Shown: positions 32,428-41,949, counted from the stretch's first letter. The stretch is DNA of 64,000 bases from Mycolicibacterium sp. MU0053 (GCF_963378095.1 NZ_OY726397.1:4588001-4652000), one strand, 5' to 3'. Numbers and translations are program-made. Notes: generated by a model not told the origin, from the sequence alone.

Positions 32428-33081
32428 ATGAGTGACGTGATTCTGCCACGGACCATGTCGAACATGATCGCCGAGGCGCTCCGAGATCAGATACTTTCCG
32501 GTGAAATCCCCACCGGTACGCGCCTACAACAGAACGATATTGCCGCGCGATTCCGAGTAAGCAGCACCCCCGTGCGCGAGGCGTTCGCTGAGCTACGCCG
32601 ACAGGGCCTGGTTTCGGGGCACGAGCACCGCGGGGTGCGCGTCGCTCGCCCCACGCTCCACGATGTAATCAACACCTCAGATGTACTCGAGTTACTCGAG
32701 AAGCCGTGCATTGTGGCCTCGGTACCGCATCTCACCGATGAGGATCTAGCCAAAGCGCGAGATCTTATGAGCGCGCACCGAAGCGTCCCGGCGAACGAGT
32801 GGCGCCGCCGACTCGACCTTGACACAGCCTTTCATACCGCGCTTCTCGTCCGGTGTCCTAACACCAAACTCAAAGAACTGTCAGCGGAATGCCACCGAGA
32901 ATCTGCCGCGCACAAGCTGATGACCTCCGCCCTCGAAGGCGAGGACCTGATGGAAACGGTGTACGCCCAGCACGAGGCCATCATGGAGGCCTGCGAGGCA
33001 CGGAACGCCAGACAGGCGGGTGCTCGTACTGTCGATCACATCCGTTGGGGCCGTGAGGCTGTTCGCATGGGGCTCAAGTAG
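32428..33081 (+). CDS. GntR-family regulator, FadR/FCD subgroup
   Basis: Regulator of 217 residues. The winged HTH covers about 8-75 (LRDQILSGEIPTGTRLQQND, then STPVREAFAELRRQGLV). The FCD helical effector domain (about 85-210) keeps metal or ligand residues in LDLDTAFHTAL and AQHEAIMEA. FCD proteins usually answer to small carboxylates and bind short palindromes close to their own gene. A site of that kind lies upstream, so this protein is the best candidate to bind the ATTATGCAYAAT motif found at four places in the island. A convergent hairpin separates it from the ligase gene. Confidence 0.93.
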   Translation: MSDVILPRTMSNMIAEALRDQILSGEIPTGTRLQQNDIAARFRVSSTPVREAFAELRRQGLVSGHEHRGVRVARPTLHDVINTSDVLELLEKPCIVASVPHLTDEDLAKARDLMSAHRSVPANEWRRRLDLDTAFHTALLVRCPNTKLKELSAECHRESAAHKLMTSALEGEDLMETVYAQHEAIMEACEARNARQAGARTVDHIRWGREAVRMGLK

Positions 33082-33124
33082 CAGGGCAGCACTGACTGAA
33101 ACGCTCATTTCATCTCGGAACTCG

Positions 33125-33155
33125 CCGGTGTCGCAGGATCGCTCTGTGACACCGG
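33125..33155. terminator. Hairpin between convergent GntR and ligase genes
   Basis: Arms CCGGTGTC (33125-33132) and GACACCGG (33148-33155) are perfectly complementary with a 15-nt loop. There is no T-tract, but the place between two converging genes supports a bidirectional terminator. Confidence 0.55.
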
Positions 33156-33238
33156 ATCGCACCCAGCCTTGATGGAGTGACCTCTCTGGCTGCCGTCCCG
33201 CACCTCGACGCCCACCGTGGCCGATCAACTATTCAGGC

Positions 33239-35215
33239 TCAACCGCCGGACGGTGTGGTTTCTTGCTGTAGTCGTCGGCATGCGAAATCGACGTACCAGT
33301 CTACGATTTCGGGGTTGTCGGTCGCGCTCGGATCGACGACCGACGCAGGGATCGCACCTTGCATGAGTCGTTTGACAGGGACTTCTAGTTTCTTTCCGGT
33401 GCGCGTGTGCGGGATGCCAGGTGCAGCGATGATTTCGTCCGGTATATGCCGTGGTGATGCATCGCGACGTATCGCATCGATGATGCGCTCGCGCATCGGT
33501 CCATCAAGCTGGCTCCCAGGGGTCGGAACAATGAACAGTGGCATCCAATAGCTGCCGTCGCTGTTCTCAACTCCCAAGACCAGAGCCTCTTGGACCCCGG
33601 GCAGGACTTCCACCGCGTCGTAGATGTCGGCGCTGCCCATCCGCACACCGCGGCGGTTCAGCGTGGCATCAGACCTGCCGTGCATGATCACCCCGCCGGT
33701 GTCGGTGACAGTGATCCAGTCTCCCTGTCGCCACACCCCCGGGAACGTCGCAAAATAGGTGTCTCGGTAGCGTTTGCCGTCGGGATCACGCCACAACCTC
33801 AGGGGCATGGACGGCATCGGCGACGTGACGACAAGCTCTCCTACCGCCCCACGGACGGACTGGCCGTCGTCATCAAAGGCGTCGACAGCGACCGCAAGGC
33901 ACGGAGCAGAGATTTCTCCAGCCCGGGTCGGCAAATTCGGCGCGCTGCCGACGAGTCCGCTGACAACATCGGTTCCGCCGCTTACCGAAGAGACGCGCAC
34001 ATCTGGCCCCAGCGCTTCTGCTAGCCACCGAGCGGTATCCGGGGGAAGCGGGGCACCCGTGACGCCTACACTTCTCAAGCCCGAAAGCGGTCGACCGTCA
34101 TCACGCAGCGTGCTACCACTCTTCTGACACCTCATCAGGTGTCCCGGACTCAGCCCCAACACCGTCACACCCAGTTGGTCCGCGAGATCCCAGAGCCCTC
34201 CCTCAGCCGGGAATCCCGGACTGCCGTCGTAGCAAACAATGCGGGCTCCGACCAGAAGACCACCTACGACGGTGTTCCACAGCATCCAACTCGGCGTCGT
34301 AAACCAGAAGAAGGTGTCCGCAGCCCCGATGTCAAAATGAAGTCCAAGGGACTTGAACTGCTCGAGCAGCACGCCGCCGTGCCCGTGGACCATTCCTTTC
34401 GGGACACCGGTGCTTCCGGATGAGAAGACCACCCATAAGGGGTGATCGAACGGTACGGCGACAGGATCAACTGCGACGTCCCCCTCCGTCGCTTGAGACC
34501 ATGACATCGCGCCGGGAACGCCGCATCCGAGTCTCTCGATGGCAATTGTCAGACGGACGCTGGGCATCGCGGATGCCAGCGAAGCAACCGCTTCCGACCG
34601 ATCCTGTGCCACGCCGTTGAATCCATAGCCATCGGCGACTATGAGTACCGCAGGTTCTAGCTGTCCAAGCCGCGCCAGCGCTGCCGTGGCAGCGTAGTCT
34701 TGGCCGCACCCGGCCCAGATGGCCCCGATGCTGGCAGTAGCCAAGAAGGCTATGACGGCCTCCGGCACATTCGGGACATAACCAACTACACAGTCCCCGG
34801 ATCCGACGCCATGGTCCGTAAGGGTATGTGCGAGGGCGCCAACCTGTCGACGTAGTTCGCGCCAGGTAACAGTCTGATGCGCCGTTCCAGGTTCGCCACC
34901 GCCGACTATTGCGATGTCGTCATCATTTCCGTGCCGGAGCACATGATCCACGTAGTTCAAACGGGCATGAGGGAACCACGACGTCGACGGCATTCGCAGG
35001 TCGGCGATTGGCGGACCCGGCTCACTTGTCGATGACACTGAGAAGAAGTCCCAGACCGCCTGCCAGAACTCATCCAGTTGCGTAACGGACCACCTGTGCA
35101 GATCGCGATAGGTGGGAAGTTCAATGTGATGGCGGTCCTCGACGAACTTCGTAAAGTGCGCAATTCGCGATTCGGACATCGCCTCCGGGTCGGGTTGCCA
35201 AATGATGTCGGTCAT
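33239..35215 (-). CDS. Acetoacetyl-CoA synthetase-like acid-CoA ligase
   Basis: ANL-superfamily ligase of 658 residues, the length of acetoacetate-CoA ligases. The N-terminal ACS-type domain (RIAHFTKFVEDRH, WSVTQLDEFWQAVWDFF) is followed by the AMP-binding core with FSSGSTGVPKGMVHGHGG, the GGTDVVSGLVG region, the hinge (GRSDATLNRRGVRMGSADIY) and the catalytic Lys in HTRTGKKLEVPVKRL. It probably makes a CoA thioester of acetoacetate or of a substituted beta-keto or aryl acid. ATG 35215 has AAGGAGG 6 bases upstream. The downstream acyl-CoA dehydrogenase and this ligase may form one transcript (90-bp gap), transcribed from the dehydrogenase side. Confidence 0.92.
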   Translation of the reverse strand: MTDIIWQPDPEAMSESRIAHFTKFVEDRHHIELPTYRDLHRWSVTQLDEFWQAVWDFFSVSSTSEPGPPIADLRMPSTSWFPHARLNYVDHVLRHGNDDDIAIVGGGEPGTAHQTVTWRELRRQVGALAHTLTDHGVGSGDCVVGYVPNVPEAVIAFLATASIGAIWAGCGQDYAATAALARLGQLEPAVLIVADGYGFNGVAQDRSEAVASLASAMPSVRLTIAIERLGCGVPGAMSWSQATEGDVAVDPVAVPFDHPLWVVFSSGSTGVPKGMVHGHGGVLLEQFKSLGLHFDIGAADTFFWFTTPSWMLWNTVVGGLLVGARIVCYDGSPGFPAEGGLWDLADQLGVTVLGLSPGHLMRCQKSGSTLRDDGRPLSGLRSVGVTGAPLPPDTARWLAEALGPDVRVSSVSGGTDVVSGLVGSAPNLPTRAGEISAPCLAVAVDAFDDDGQSVRGAVGELVVTSPMPSMPLRLWRDPDGKRYRDTYFATFPGVWRQGDWITVTDTGGVIMHGRSDATLNRRGVRMGSADIYDAVEVLPGVQEALVLGVENSDGSYWMPLFIVPTPGSQLDGPMRERIIDAIRRDASPRHIPDEIIAAPGIPHTRTGKKLEVPVKRLMQGAIPASVVDPSATDNPEIVDWYVDFACRRLQQETTPSGG

Positions 35216-35305
35216 GACCGACCTCCTTGCGGTTGGGTGGGGACCAAGGGTGTGCTCGAAGCTATTGAGACGAGCGGGATTTGAAGAGACGCTGGCTTCA
35301 CCGGT

Positions 35306-37102
35306 CTAGAACCAGCGCTCTTCCATCTCCACAGTCGTTCGATCAAGCTGTTCTAGTAGGTCAAGCTGTGCAGCGGTTCTGGGCAGTTCATACTTGAAGA
35401 AGTATCGCGCAGCTTGCCTCTTGCCAGCGTAGAAGTCACCCTCGCCTCGATCGGCAACATTCCTTTGTTGCAGCCAGACCCACGCGACAATGATGTGCCC
35501 GAAGGCCTCCAGATACAACGAACTGTTGGCCAGCGCTACGCCCCGGTTATCGCAAGACACCAAGACCTGACTAACCGCCGCCAGCCTTTCCCAATGAGCC
35601 GCCAGCTCAGTAGCCATTTCTGCCGCCTCGCCTCCGGTCGCAATGGCACTCACGATCGTTTCAGTGACAACCGATGTGAGCCTTTCGAACAGCGCCCCGC
35701 GGTCCTCAGACACTTTGCGACCGAGGAGATCCAGACCTTGAATCCCGTGTGTACCTTCATGAATCGAGTTCAGCCGGTTGTCGCGAAAGTGCTGCTCCAC
35801 GTCATACTCGCGGGTGTACCCACATCCCCCGTGCACTTGAATCGCCAGATTGTTGGCCTCCAGGCACCACTGCGAGGGCCAACTTTTGGCAATCGGTGTG
35901 AGAATGCTCAACAGCTGGTTGGCGGCAGCGGCTTCCGCATCACCGCGTGGGCTAGCCGCGATATCTACCAATCGCGCACAGTAGAGCAGCAGACCAAGAG
36001 CGCCCTCAGCGTATGCTTTCTGCGCCAGCAGCATTCGTTTCACGTCCGGATGTCCGATGATGGGCATCTGGGCGCTCGCCGGCCCAGGGCGATCCAGCGG
36101 ACGACCCTGTGGGCGTTCACGTGCATACTGAATTGATTTGAGGTACCCGGTGTAACCCAGTGCCGTAGCACCCATACCCACAGCGAGGCGTGCCTCGTTC
36201 ATCATGTGGAACATGTAGCGCAAGCCATAATGGCGCTCCCCCACCAGGTAGCCGATTGCGCCGGCGCCACCCTCTGGCGTGAACCGACCTTCGCCGAAGT
36301 TCAGTACGGTGTTGACGGTCCCGCGGTATCCCATCTTGTGATTGACACCCGCGAGAACAACGTCGTTGCGATCCCCGAGAGCACCATCCCTGTTGACAAG
36401 ATATTTCGGTACGACGAAGAGCGAGAGACCGCGAGTACCTCCGGGCCCGCCTGGAATCCTGGCCAATACGAGATGGATTATGTTCTCGCTGAGGTCATGA
36501 TCACCGCCTGAGATCCACATCTTGGACCCATAGAGCTTGTAGCTCCCGTCGTCTTGGGGTTCAGCCCTGGTAGTGATGTCCGCAAGTGACGATCCGGCAT
36601 CTGGTTCTGAGAGGCACATCGTTCCCAGGGCCCGTCCCGCCAGCATCGGCTTGACGAACAGGTTGACCTGGTCTCGTGAGCCAAATCTGGAGATCAGATT
36701 GGCGTTGGCGAGAGTCAGCAGCAGGTAGCCAAAGGTGCTTACATTCGCCGCTGCGAAATACGCGAAAGCAGCCTGCGATACCACCCGAGGTAGCTGCGAT
36801 CCACCAACACTGGAGTCCATGCCTACACCGAGAAGTTCCGAGCGGTTGAACGCGTCAATCGCTTCTTTGACCTCGCTTATCACTTGCACTGACTCACCAT
36901 CGAAATGCGGGTCGTGGATGTCACTCTTCTTGTTGTGCGGCGCAAAGCGTTGTTCAGCGAGTCGCTCGCACAGGTCCAAGGTCGCCTCGAAAGTGGAGCG
37001 GTCGTGCTCGGCATAGCGAGCGCGGTCGGTGAGCGCGTCCACCTTGAGCCATTCGAAGAGGAGGAAGTCGAGATCCCTCCTGGACAACAAGGTTGACTTC
37101 AT
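35306..37102 (-). CDS. Long-type acyl-CoA dehydrogenase
   Basis: Flavoprotein of 598 residues, about 200 longer than common acyl-CoA dehydrogenases. It belongs to the group with an extra N-terminal segment and C-terminal domain (the type that includes DmdC and FadE5-like enzymes). Core motifs are MCLSEPDAGSSLADI, KMWISGGDHDL and the likely catalytic Glu in NSIHEGTHGIQGLDL. The C-terminal extra domain ends with FFKYELPRTAAQLDLLE. It should oxidise a branched, bulky or thio-containing acyl-CoA. It sits 90 bases upstream of the acid-CoA ligase gene. Confidence 0.92.
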   Translation of the reverse strand: MKSTLLSRRDLDFLLFEWLKVDALTDRARYAEHDRSTFEATLDLCERLAEQRFAPHNKKSDIHDPHFDGESVQVISEVKEAIDAFNRSELLGVGMDSSVGGSQLPRVVSQAAFAYFAAANVSTFGYLLLTLANANLISRFGSRDQVNLFVKPMLAGRALGTMCLSEPDAGSSLADITTRAEPQDDGSYKLYGSKMWISGGDHDLSENIIHLVLARIPGGPGGTRGLSLFVVPKYLVNRDGALGDRNDVVLAGVNHKMGYRGTVNTVLNFGEGRFTPEGGAGAIGYLVGERHYGLRYMFHMMNEARLAVGMGATALGYTGYLKSIQYARERPQGRPLDRPGPASAQMPIIGHPDVKRMLLAQKAYAEGALGLLLYCARLVDIAASPRGDAEAAAANQLLSILTPIAKSWPSQWCLEANNLAIQVHGGCGYTREYDVEQHFRDNRLNSIHEGTHGIQGLDLLGRKVSEDRGALFERLTSVVTETIVSAIATGGEAAEMATELAAHWERLAAVSQVLVSCDNRGVALANSSLYLEAFGHIIVAWVWLQQRNVADRGEGDFYAGKRQAARYFFKYELPRTAAQLDLLEQLDRTTVEMEERWF

Positions 37103-37205
37103 CGGTGGTCTTCAGGTGTCCATTGGACCCGCGGCCGCACATCGTCATCCAATGTTACTTCCCGACAACAGATTCGACCGATGTCCCAGTAAACCTCGGA
37201 AACGG

Positions 37206-38042
37206 TCATGTAGAAAGAGGTCCCGTGGCTCGGATCGGCAGTCCATCATGATTGACGCCGTTGACTGCGAAGTCGACGCCGATGTCCCACGGTTGCCCCT
37301 CCTCGGGGACCGGCGTAAGGATCGCAAGATGCTTCTCCGTGACGGCGCCTTCGTTGTACTGGCGATGTGGAACTCCGGCCGGCAGAACCACGAGGGTGTT
37401 CGCCGCCACCGTTTGGCGTTTCATCGCAACCTCGACGGTCAGCTCACCTTCGAGGACGAAGTAGTATTGATCGAATTCATGGATATGCGTACCGGGTCCG
37501 CTCTTACCGGCATCCACCTCGGCCAAACTGATCACGATATGGTCAGAGCCCGAAGCCGGCGAGGCGAGTGGTGTCATCCTGAATCCTGGCATTGGTTCGC
37601 TTGTTTCGACATCCTGGGCCGACACGACGTAGCCTCGACGCTCCGTCCGGTCCTCGACCGGCACGTCCGCGACATTGTCGACAAAGTGGACGATGGGCTG
37701 TACCGGGGAAGGCGCCGGCACAATGATCTCGAAGTGGGTCTCGGCACCTGGCCCATCGTTCCAGTTGCAGTGCGGCAGCCCAGCCGGAATGAATACCAGC
37801 GAGCCGGGCCCCGCGACATACTCCTCGTCACCGAGACGCACATTGGTGGAACCGCTCACCATGTAGTAGATCTGGTCGACGCGGTGATAGTGCAGGCCCG
37901 GGCCACAGCCCCCTTCGCCGATATGGCTAGCCAACATGAGCGCGCTCTCGAGATTGGACAAGATCTGAGCGTGATACTTGGGGAAGCCCGTGTCGTATGT
38001 CTTTGTCGCGTCGAGGCGACGAACGTATTCCATCACAGCCAT
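37206..38042 (-). CDS. Bicupin protein
   Basis: Protein of 278 residues made of two cupin barrels. The first has metal-type residues in GLHYHRVDQIYYMV and AGLPHCNW; the second repeats the pattern in THIHEFDQYYFVLEGE and AGVPHRQY, so both sites look able to bind a metal. Bicupins include quercetinase, gentisate-type dioxygenases and isomerases; none is matched well enough to name. The ribosome site AGGAGGT, 6 bases before ATG 38042, is close to ideal. It lies between the acyl-CoA dehydrogenase and an SDR gene on the same strand. Confidence 0.85.
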   Translation of the reverse strand: MAVMEYVRRLDATKTYDTGFPKYHAQILSNLESALMLASHIGEGGCGPGLHYHRVDQIYYMVSGSTNVRLGDEEYVAGPGSLVFIPAGLPHCNWNDGPGAETHFEIIVPAPSPVQPIVHFVDNVADVPVEDRTERRGYVVSAQDVETSEPMPGFRMTPLASPASGSDHIVISLAEVDAGKSGPGTHIHEFDQYYFVLEGELTVEVAMKRQTVAANTLVVLPAGVPHRQYNEGAVTEKHLAILTPVPEEGQPWDIGVDFAVNGVNHDGLPIRATGPLST

Positions 38043-38134
38043 TTGATTACCTCCTGTTTGTTTCTGCTATTGGTACCGCGCGCCAGCCATCCTCAGTTGG
38101 CCTTTCCTCCAATCATCCACGCGTTCAGTGAGAC

Positions 38135-39082
38135 TCAAGTGATTGTGAGCCCGCCGTCGACAACGATGGTTTGGCCAACCACATAACCGGCCGCTGGAGA
38201 TGCCAGCCAAACCGCGGTCGCCGCGAGTTCTGTTGGATCACCCATTCGGCCAAGCACCGTGCGCTGCTGCTGACTGTCCAGGTAGCCCTGCTGATACGCG
38301 CCGGTCATCTCTGAGTGAAAGAATCCCGGGGCCAGAGCGTTGACACGGATGCCTTTACGAAGGCCCCATTGCTGGGCCAGGTCTCGGGTCAAGCCCATGA
38401 GGCCGGCCTTGCTGGCGCTATAGGCGGCTTGCGGAAGCCCACCAGTCGTGATGCCTAAGATGCTGGCAATGTTGATGATCGAGCTTCCCGTCCGCATCAC
38501 GCGCCCGCATGCTTGAGCCATCCAGTAGGCGCCGTTGAGGTTCACATCGATGACGGAACGAAACTGCTCCGGCGTCTCACGGGTAGCGGGATGTGCGGAT
38601 CCGACGCCAGCATTGTTGATCAACACGTCAACGGCGCCGAACGCAGCGATGGCTTCGCTCACCACTCGATCGCATTGACCGGGGTCTGCCACATCAGTTA
38701 CTACGCAAAGCGCGCCGCGCCCGGTCGCCTCGATCGAGACGGCGGTCTCATTCAGTCCGTCAGCACGTCGAGCGGCCAGAACGACATCGGCCCCTGCTTC
38801 GGCCAGGGCTTGCGCAAAGGCGACTCCCAATCCAGATGACGCGCCTGTGACCAGCGCGACCTTGCCGTCGAGCCTGAAGGAGTCGAGAACTTGATGAGTC
38901 GTCGTCGGCGCCGGCAGACGGCCGTTCGTCCCATGCGTCAGCGGTAACTCGCTATCGACACCCCAGACGTAGTCGTGTATCTGTTCGACTTGACGGAGGC
39001 GCCTCCTTGGGGGTTCGGGGCGCTCCCCGTGCTCCCCGCCTGGGACTACTTTCCGCCTGAGCGGGTGGTGAGCACTCGTCAT
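38135..39082 (-). CDS. Short-chain dehydrogenase with N-terminal extension
   Basis: SDR of 315 residues. The conserved domain starts near residue 68 (FRLDGKVALVTGASSGLGVA) and has INNAGVGSAHP and the catalytic SILGITTGGLPQAAYSASKAG block, ending GQTIVVDGGLTIT. About 67 residues before it are Arg- and Pro-rich with no recognised domain. ATG 39082 has AGAGGA about 7 bases upstream, which supports the long form; an internal start nearer the SDR domain cannot be excluded. Candidate operator site 3 lies 39 bases upstream, shared with the divergent luciferase-like gene. Confidence 0.85.
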   Translation of the reverse strand: MTSAHHPLRRKVVPGGEHGERPEPPRRRLRQVEQIHDYVWGVDSELPLTHGTNGRLPAPTTTHQVLDSFRLDGKVALVTGASSGLGVAFAQALAEAGADVVLAARRADGLNETAVSIEATGRGALCVVTDVADPGQCDRVVSEAIAAFGAVDVLINNAGVGSAHPATRETPEQFRSVIDVNLNGAYWMAQACGRVMRTGSSIINIASILGITTGGLPQAAYSASKAGLMGLTRDLAQQWGLRKGIRVNALAPGFFHSEMTGAYQQGYLDSQQQRTVLGRMGDPTELAATAVWLASPAAGYVVGQTIVVDGGLTIT

Positions 39083-39120
39083 CACACTTCCTCTGACATC
39101 TCTTGCGCGGACGTTCTACC

Positions 39121-39134
39121 GATTATGCATAATG
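39121..39134. promoter_or_regulatory. Candidate operator GATTATGCATAATG (site 3)
   Basis: Contains the perfect 12-bp palindrome ATTATGCATAAT. It lies in the 109-bp divergent promoter between the SDR gene and the luciferase-like monooxygenase, 57 bases before the latter. It is the best-matching of four related sites. Confidence 0.65.
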
Positions 39135-39191
39135 GGTTGTCGTTAGTACATTGGCAAGTTAGTATGAGTATGAAAGCGAAAGGAAGCCAGC

Positions 39192-40325
39192 ATGGAAATC
39201 GGGATCTTTGGAGGCGCGGACTATCAGAGCCCTGCGATGCCTCACGGCTGGCCGCGGCGGCCCCGCTTCTACGAGCCAGAGCTCGCGCGCAAGGCACACG
39301 AGGACTCAATGATGCTGTACGAGTTGGCGGACGACATCGGCTTGGACTTCGTGACCGTCTCCGAACATCATTACGGCGGACCGGGGCTCGAGCCGAACTG
39401 TCACATTACGGCCGCCGTTCTCGGCGAGCGGATGAAGAACGCCAGAATTGCCCTTCTCGGACCCAACCTCCCAATGAACAATCCCGTACGGCTCGCAGAG
39501 GAAATTGCTCAACTTGATCTCCTGAGCGGCGGGAAGATCTACGGAGTTGCGTTGCTGCGTGGGACACCGAACGAGGTCATCACCTACTTCAACAATCCTG
39601 CTGAGTCGCGTGATGTTTGGGAGGAGAGCGTCCAGCTGATTTTGCGTGCGTGGAAGGAGCCCGAGCCCTTCGGTTGGGAAGGCGTTCACCACCGCTTCCG
39701 CACTATTGCCGTATGGCCGAAATTCCTGGACGCGGCACCCCCACGAGTCATGCTCTCGGGCAACAGTCTGGAATCGGTCGACTTCGCTTTGAAGATGGGC
39801 AGCGATATCGCCATCAGCTACGGCACTCCCGAAGCAACGGGTCGTTCCATCGAACGGTTCCACGATGGGGCCGCCGCGCTCGGTCGTGAGGTGGGACATG
39901 GGAACGTTCTCTACCGCAACTTTGTGTACGTCGCGGAGACCGAGGAACGCGCACGCCAAGAATGCGCTGAGCACGGCTTCGGATCAATGACGTTCTTCCG
40001 CCCGCCAACTGCCGCAGCCGCTGCGGTCTTTCAAGAATCGGTGAAAGGCTCGTACGGCGATTCTGCCGGAGTCACGCGGGAGTCCCTCGAAAAGCCGCTA
40101 GGCACCTGGGGCGCTCCGCGTTTCGTGGGCACTCCGGACCAGGTTTTCGAGGCCATCCGCGAGTACCACCAGCTCGGCGTTGGAGCGATGGATTTCAGCT
40201 TCGGCGGATTCGGCCTGCCGACGGAACTCGCGAAGAAGAACCTCGAGATGTTCGCTCGGCACGTCCTGCCTGAGGTTCACAAATTGCCAAACAGCGTTAA
40301 CACCAAGGCCAATGCAAACGCCTGA
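39192..40325 (+). CDS. Luciferase-like (LLM) flavin-dependent monooxygenase
   Basis: Class C flavin monooxygenase of 377 residues with the bacterial luciferase TIM-barrel. Typical segments are FVTVSEHHYGG (flavin and substrate pocket), NNPVRLAEEIAQLDLLSGGK and VMLSGNSLESVDFALKMG. Such enzymes use reduced FMN from a partner reductase for hydroxylation, Baeyer-Villiger oxidation or C-S/C-N cleavage. A flavin reductase gene lies two genes downstream, with ribBA next, which completes a flavin-supply set. ATG 39192 has AGGAAG upstream. The reaction cannot be named from sequence. Confidence 0.9.
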   Translation: MEIGIFGGADYQSPAMPHGWPRRPRFYEPELARKAHEDSMMLYELADDIGLDFVTVSEHHYGGPGLEPNCHITAAVLGERMKNARIALLGPNLPMNNPVRLAEEIAQLDLLSGGKIYGVALLRGTPNEVITYFNNPAESRDVWEESVQLILRAWKEPEPFGWEGVHHRFRTIAVWPKFLDAAPPRVMLSGNSLESVDFALKMGSDIAISYGTPEATGRSIERFHDGAAALGREVGHGNVLYRNFVYVAETEERARQECAEHGFGSMTFFRPPTAAAAAVFQESVKGSYGDSAGVTRESLEKPLGTWGAPRFVGTPDQVFEAIREYHQLGVGAMDFSFGGFGLPTELAKKNLEMFARHVLPEVHKLPNSVNTKANANA

Positions 40326-40352
40326 CCAAAGACCAGGCTTTAAGGAGACAAC

Positions 40353-41174
40353 GTGACACATGGCCATCCCAAGCTGAGGGGTTTCACAGAGCACTCGGTA
40401 ACCGCCAACGGATTCGAAATCCGATACTGGGAGCGTGGCGACAGTGACCAGCTACCCCTCGTTGCGGTTCACGGCGCTGGCGGACCCGATGGTCACGCCA
40501 CCGGGCCGGCATTCGAGATACTGGCTCAACGTCGACGCGTAATTGCGCTCGAACTGCCCGGATTCGGTGGCTCTCCCGCTAACAACCGGACAACCAGTGG
40601 CCGCGAGATGGCGGCGACATTGGCCGCAGCGGTTGCCGCGGTGGGCATCGAAAAGTACGCCTTGACCGGGACGTCGATGGGTGCCATCGTAGCCCTGTGG
40701 TGGGCCGTCGATTTCGCGGACAACGTGGCGTCGGTCTCGGTGGAAGCGCCTGCGGCGTTCCGCTGCTGTACAACCCGTCCGGCCAATCTTCTGACCGACC
40801 GCGATGTGTTCATACGAGCGTTCAACGCACGGCCCGAACGAAAGCCATGGCTATCCGACTACAGTCCTCCGGCACTCCCGGAGATCTATCCGAGAATAAT
40901 GGGCCCTGATGTCGATGAGTCTCTGGTTGACGCTCTGCGCTCACTCGAGATCCCGGTTCTGGTCCTGTTCGGAAGCGATGACGGAGTCATTTCTCCAGAC
41001 GAAGCACATCATTACAAGGAAACAATTCGGGACTGCTGGACGATGATCGTCTACGACGCCGCCCACGATTTGAAGGGTGACCGCCCGGAGGCATTCGCCG
41101 AGGTGGTAGACGATTTCCTCACGTACGGCTCAAAGTTCCTTGTCAACCACCACAGTACGGTCCTAACACCCTAG
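40353..41174 (+). CDS. Alpha/beta hydrolase
   Basis: Hydrolase of 273 residues. The oxyanion HGAGGPDG segment, the nucleophile in ALTGTSMGAIVALWW, the acid in LFGSDDGVIS and the His in YDAAHDLKGD make a complete triad. It could open a lactone or ester formed by the luciferase-like monooxygenase upstream, or hydrolyse a ring-cleavage product; the order monooxygenase then hydrolase suits the first. GTG 40353 has TAAGGAG 6 bases before it and follows the monooxygenase by 27 bases. Confidence 0.9.
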   Translation: MTHGHPKLRGFTEHSVTANGFEIRYWERGDSDQLPLVAVHGAGGPDGHATGPAFEILAQRRRVIALELPGFGGSPANNRTTSGREMAATLAAAVAAVGIEKYALTGTSMGAIVALWWAVDFADNVASVSVEAPAAFRCCTTRPANLLTDRDVFIRAFNARPERKPWLSDYSPPALPEIYPRIMGPDVDESLVDALRSLEIPVLVLFGSDDGVISPDEAHHYKETIRDCWTMIVYDAAHDLKGDRPEAFAEVVDDFLTYGSKFLVNHHSTVLTP

Positions 41175-41424
41175 GTGTGACGTCCATGTCACGAATTTCA
41201 GCCCAGACCACCGACGACGCCCCTGCGGTCGGCTGTCGATGCGCGCAAATGGTGTGCAGTGCCGGTTCAGCAGGGAAGCGTTGTCGTTACGGGCGGTGGC
41301 GAGAGCCATGACATCGGTACCACCTCTAATCGTGTGGCCCTCGTTGCGCATAGCTGCCCGCTGCGGGAAAGGGAGCCTCCGCGAACGACTTAAGAGCCTC
41401 TGCTTCACTGACTCTGGAGGTGAC

Positions 41425-41949
41425 ATGTCACATCGAATTCCCAATGGCGCCGCCCGCCCGACCGCGCTGCAAGCAGACTTCCGCAGGATGATGGCTTCGG
41501 TCTGTACGCCCGTCTCGGTCGTCACCACGATGGCGGGCGAGCGTCCCCACGGAACAACCGTCAGTGCCTTCGCATCCCTGTCCATGGCGCCACCAATGGT
41601 CCTGGTGTCTTTGGATCGCGAGTCCGAACTTCTCGAAATGGTGCGGAGAACTGGCGTCTTTGGACTCAACGTTTTGAGCAGCACACAATCTGGACTCGCC
41701 TTAGCCTTCGCGCGCAAGGGTGGCGCAAGCAAGTTTGCCGATGTCAGCTGGGACGACGATTCAGGGATCCCACGCCTTGCCGGCTCCGCTGCATTTCTCG
41801 TCAGCGATCTAGCCGATGTCGTCGATGGAGGCGACCACGTCGTTCTACTGGGGTCCGTCCGGGCGGTTGAGCACAGCGAAAGGCCACCGCTTACCTACCA
41901 TCAACGCACTTTTGGTACCCATGCGGCACTCACGGACAATCCGCCATGA
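41425..41949 (+). CDS. Flavin reductase (DIM6/NTAB, HpaC-like)
   Basis: FMN-binding split-barrel protein of 174 residues that reduces free flavin with NAD(P)H for a two-component monooxygenase. Seen are FRRMMASVCTPVSVVTTM, the GTTVSAFASLSMAPPMVLVSLD flavin-binding stretch and GLNVLSSTQ. ATG 41425 has GGAGG 5 bases upstream and starts at the natural N-terminus; the frame is open 186 bases further up without coding character. It overlaps ribBA by 4 bases (ATGA). The probable partner is the luciferase-like enzyme at 39192. The 250-bp gap before it shows no gene. Confidence 0.92.
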   Translation: MSHRIPNGAARPTALQADFRRMMASVCTPVSVVTTMAGERPHGTTVSAFASLSMAPPMVLVSLDRESELLEMVRRTGVFGLNVLSSTQSGLALAFARKGGASKFADVSWDDDSGIPRLAGSAAFLVSDLADVVDGGDHVVLLGSVRAVEHSERPPLTYHQRTFGTHAALTDNPP

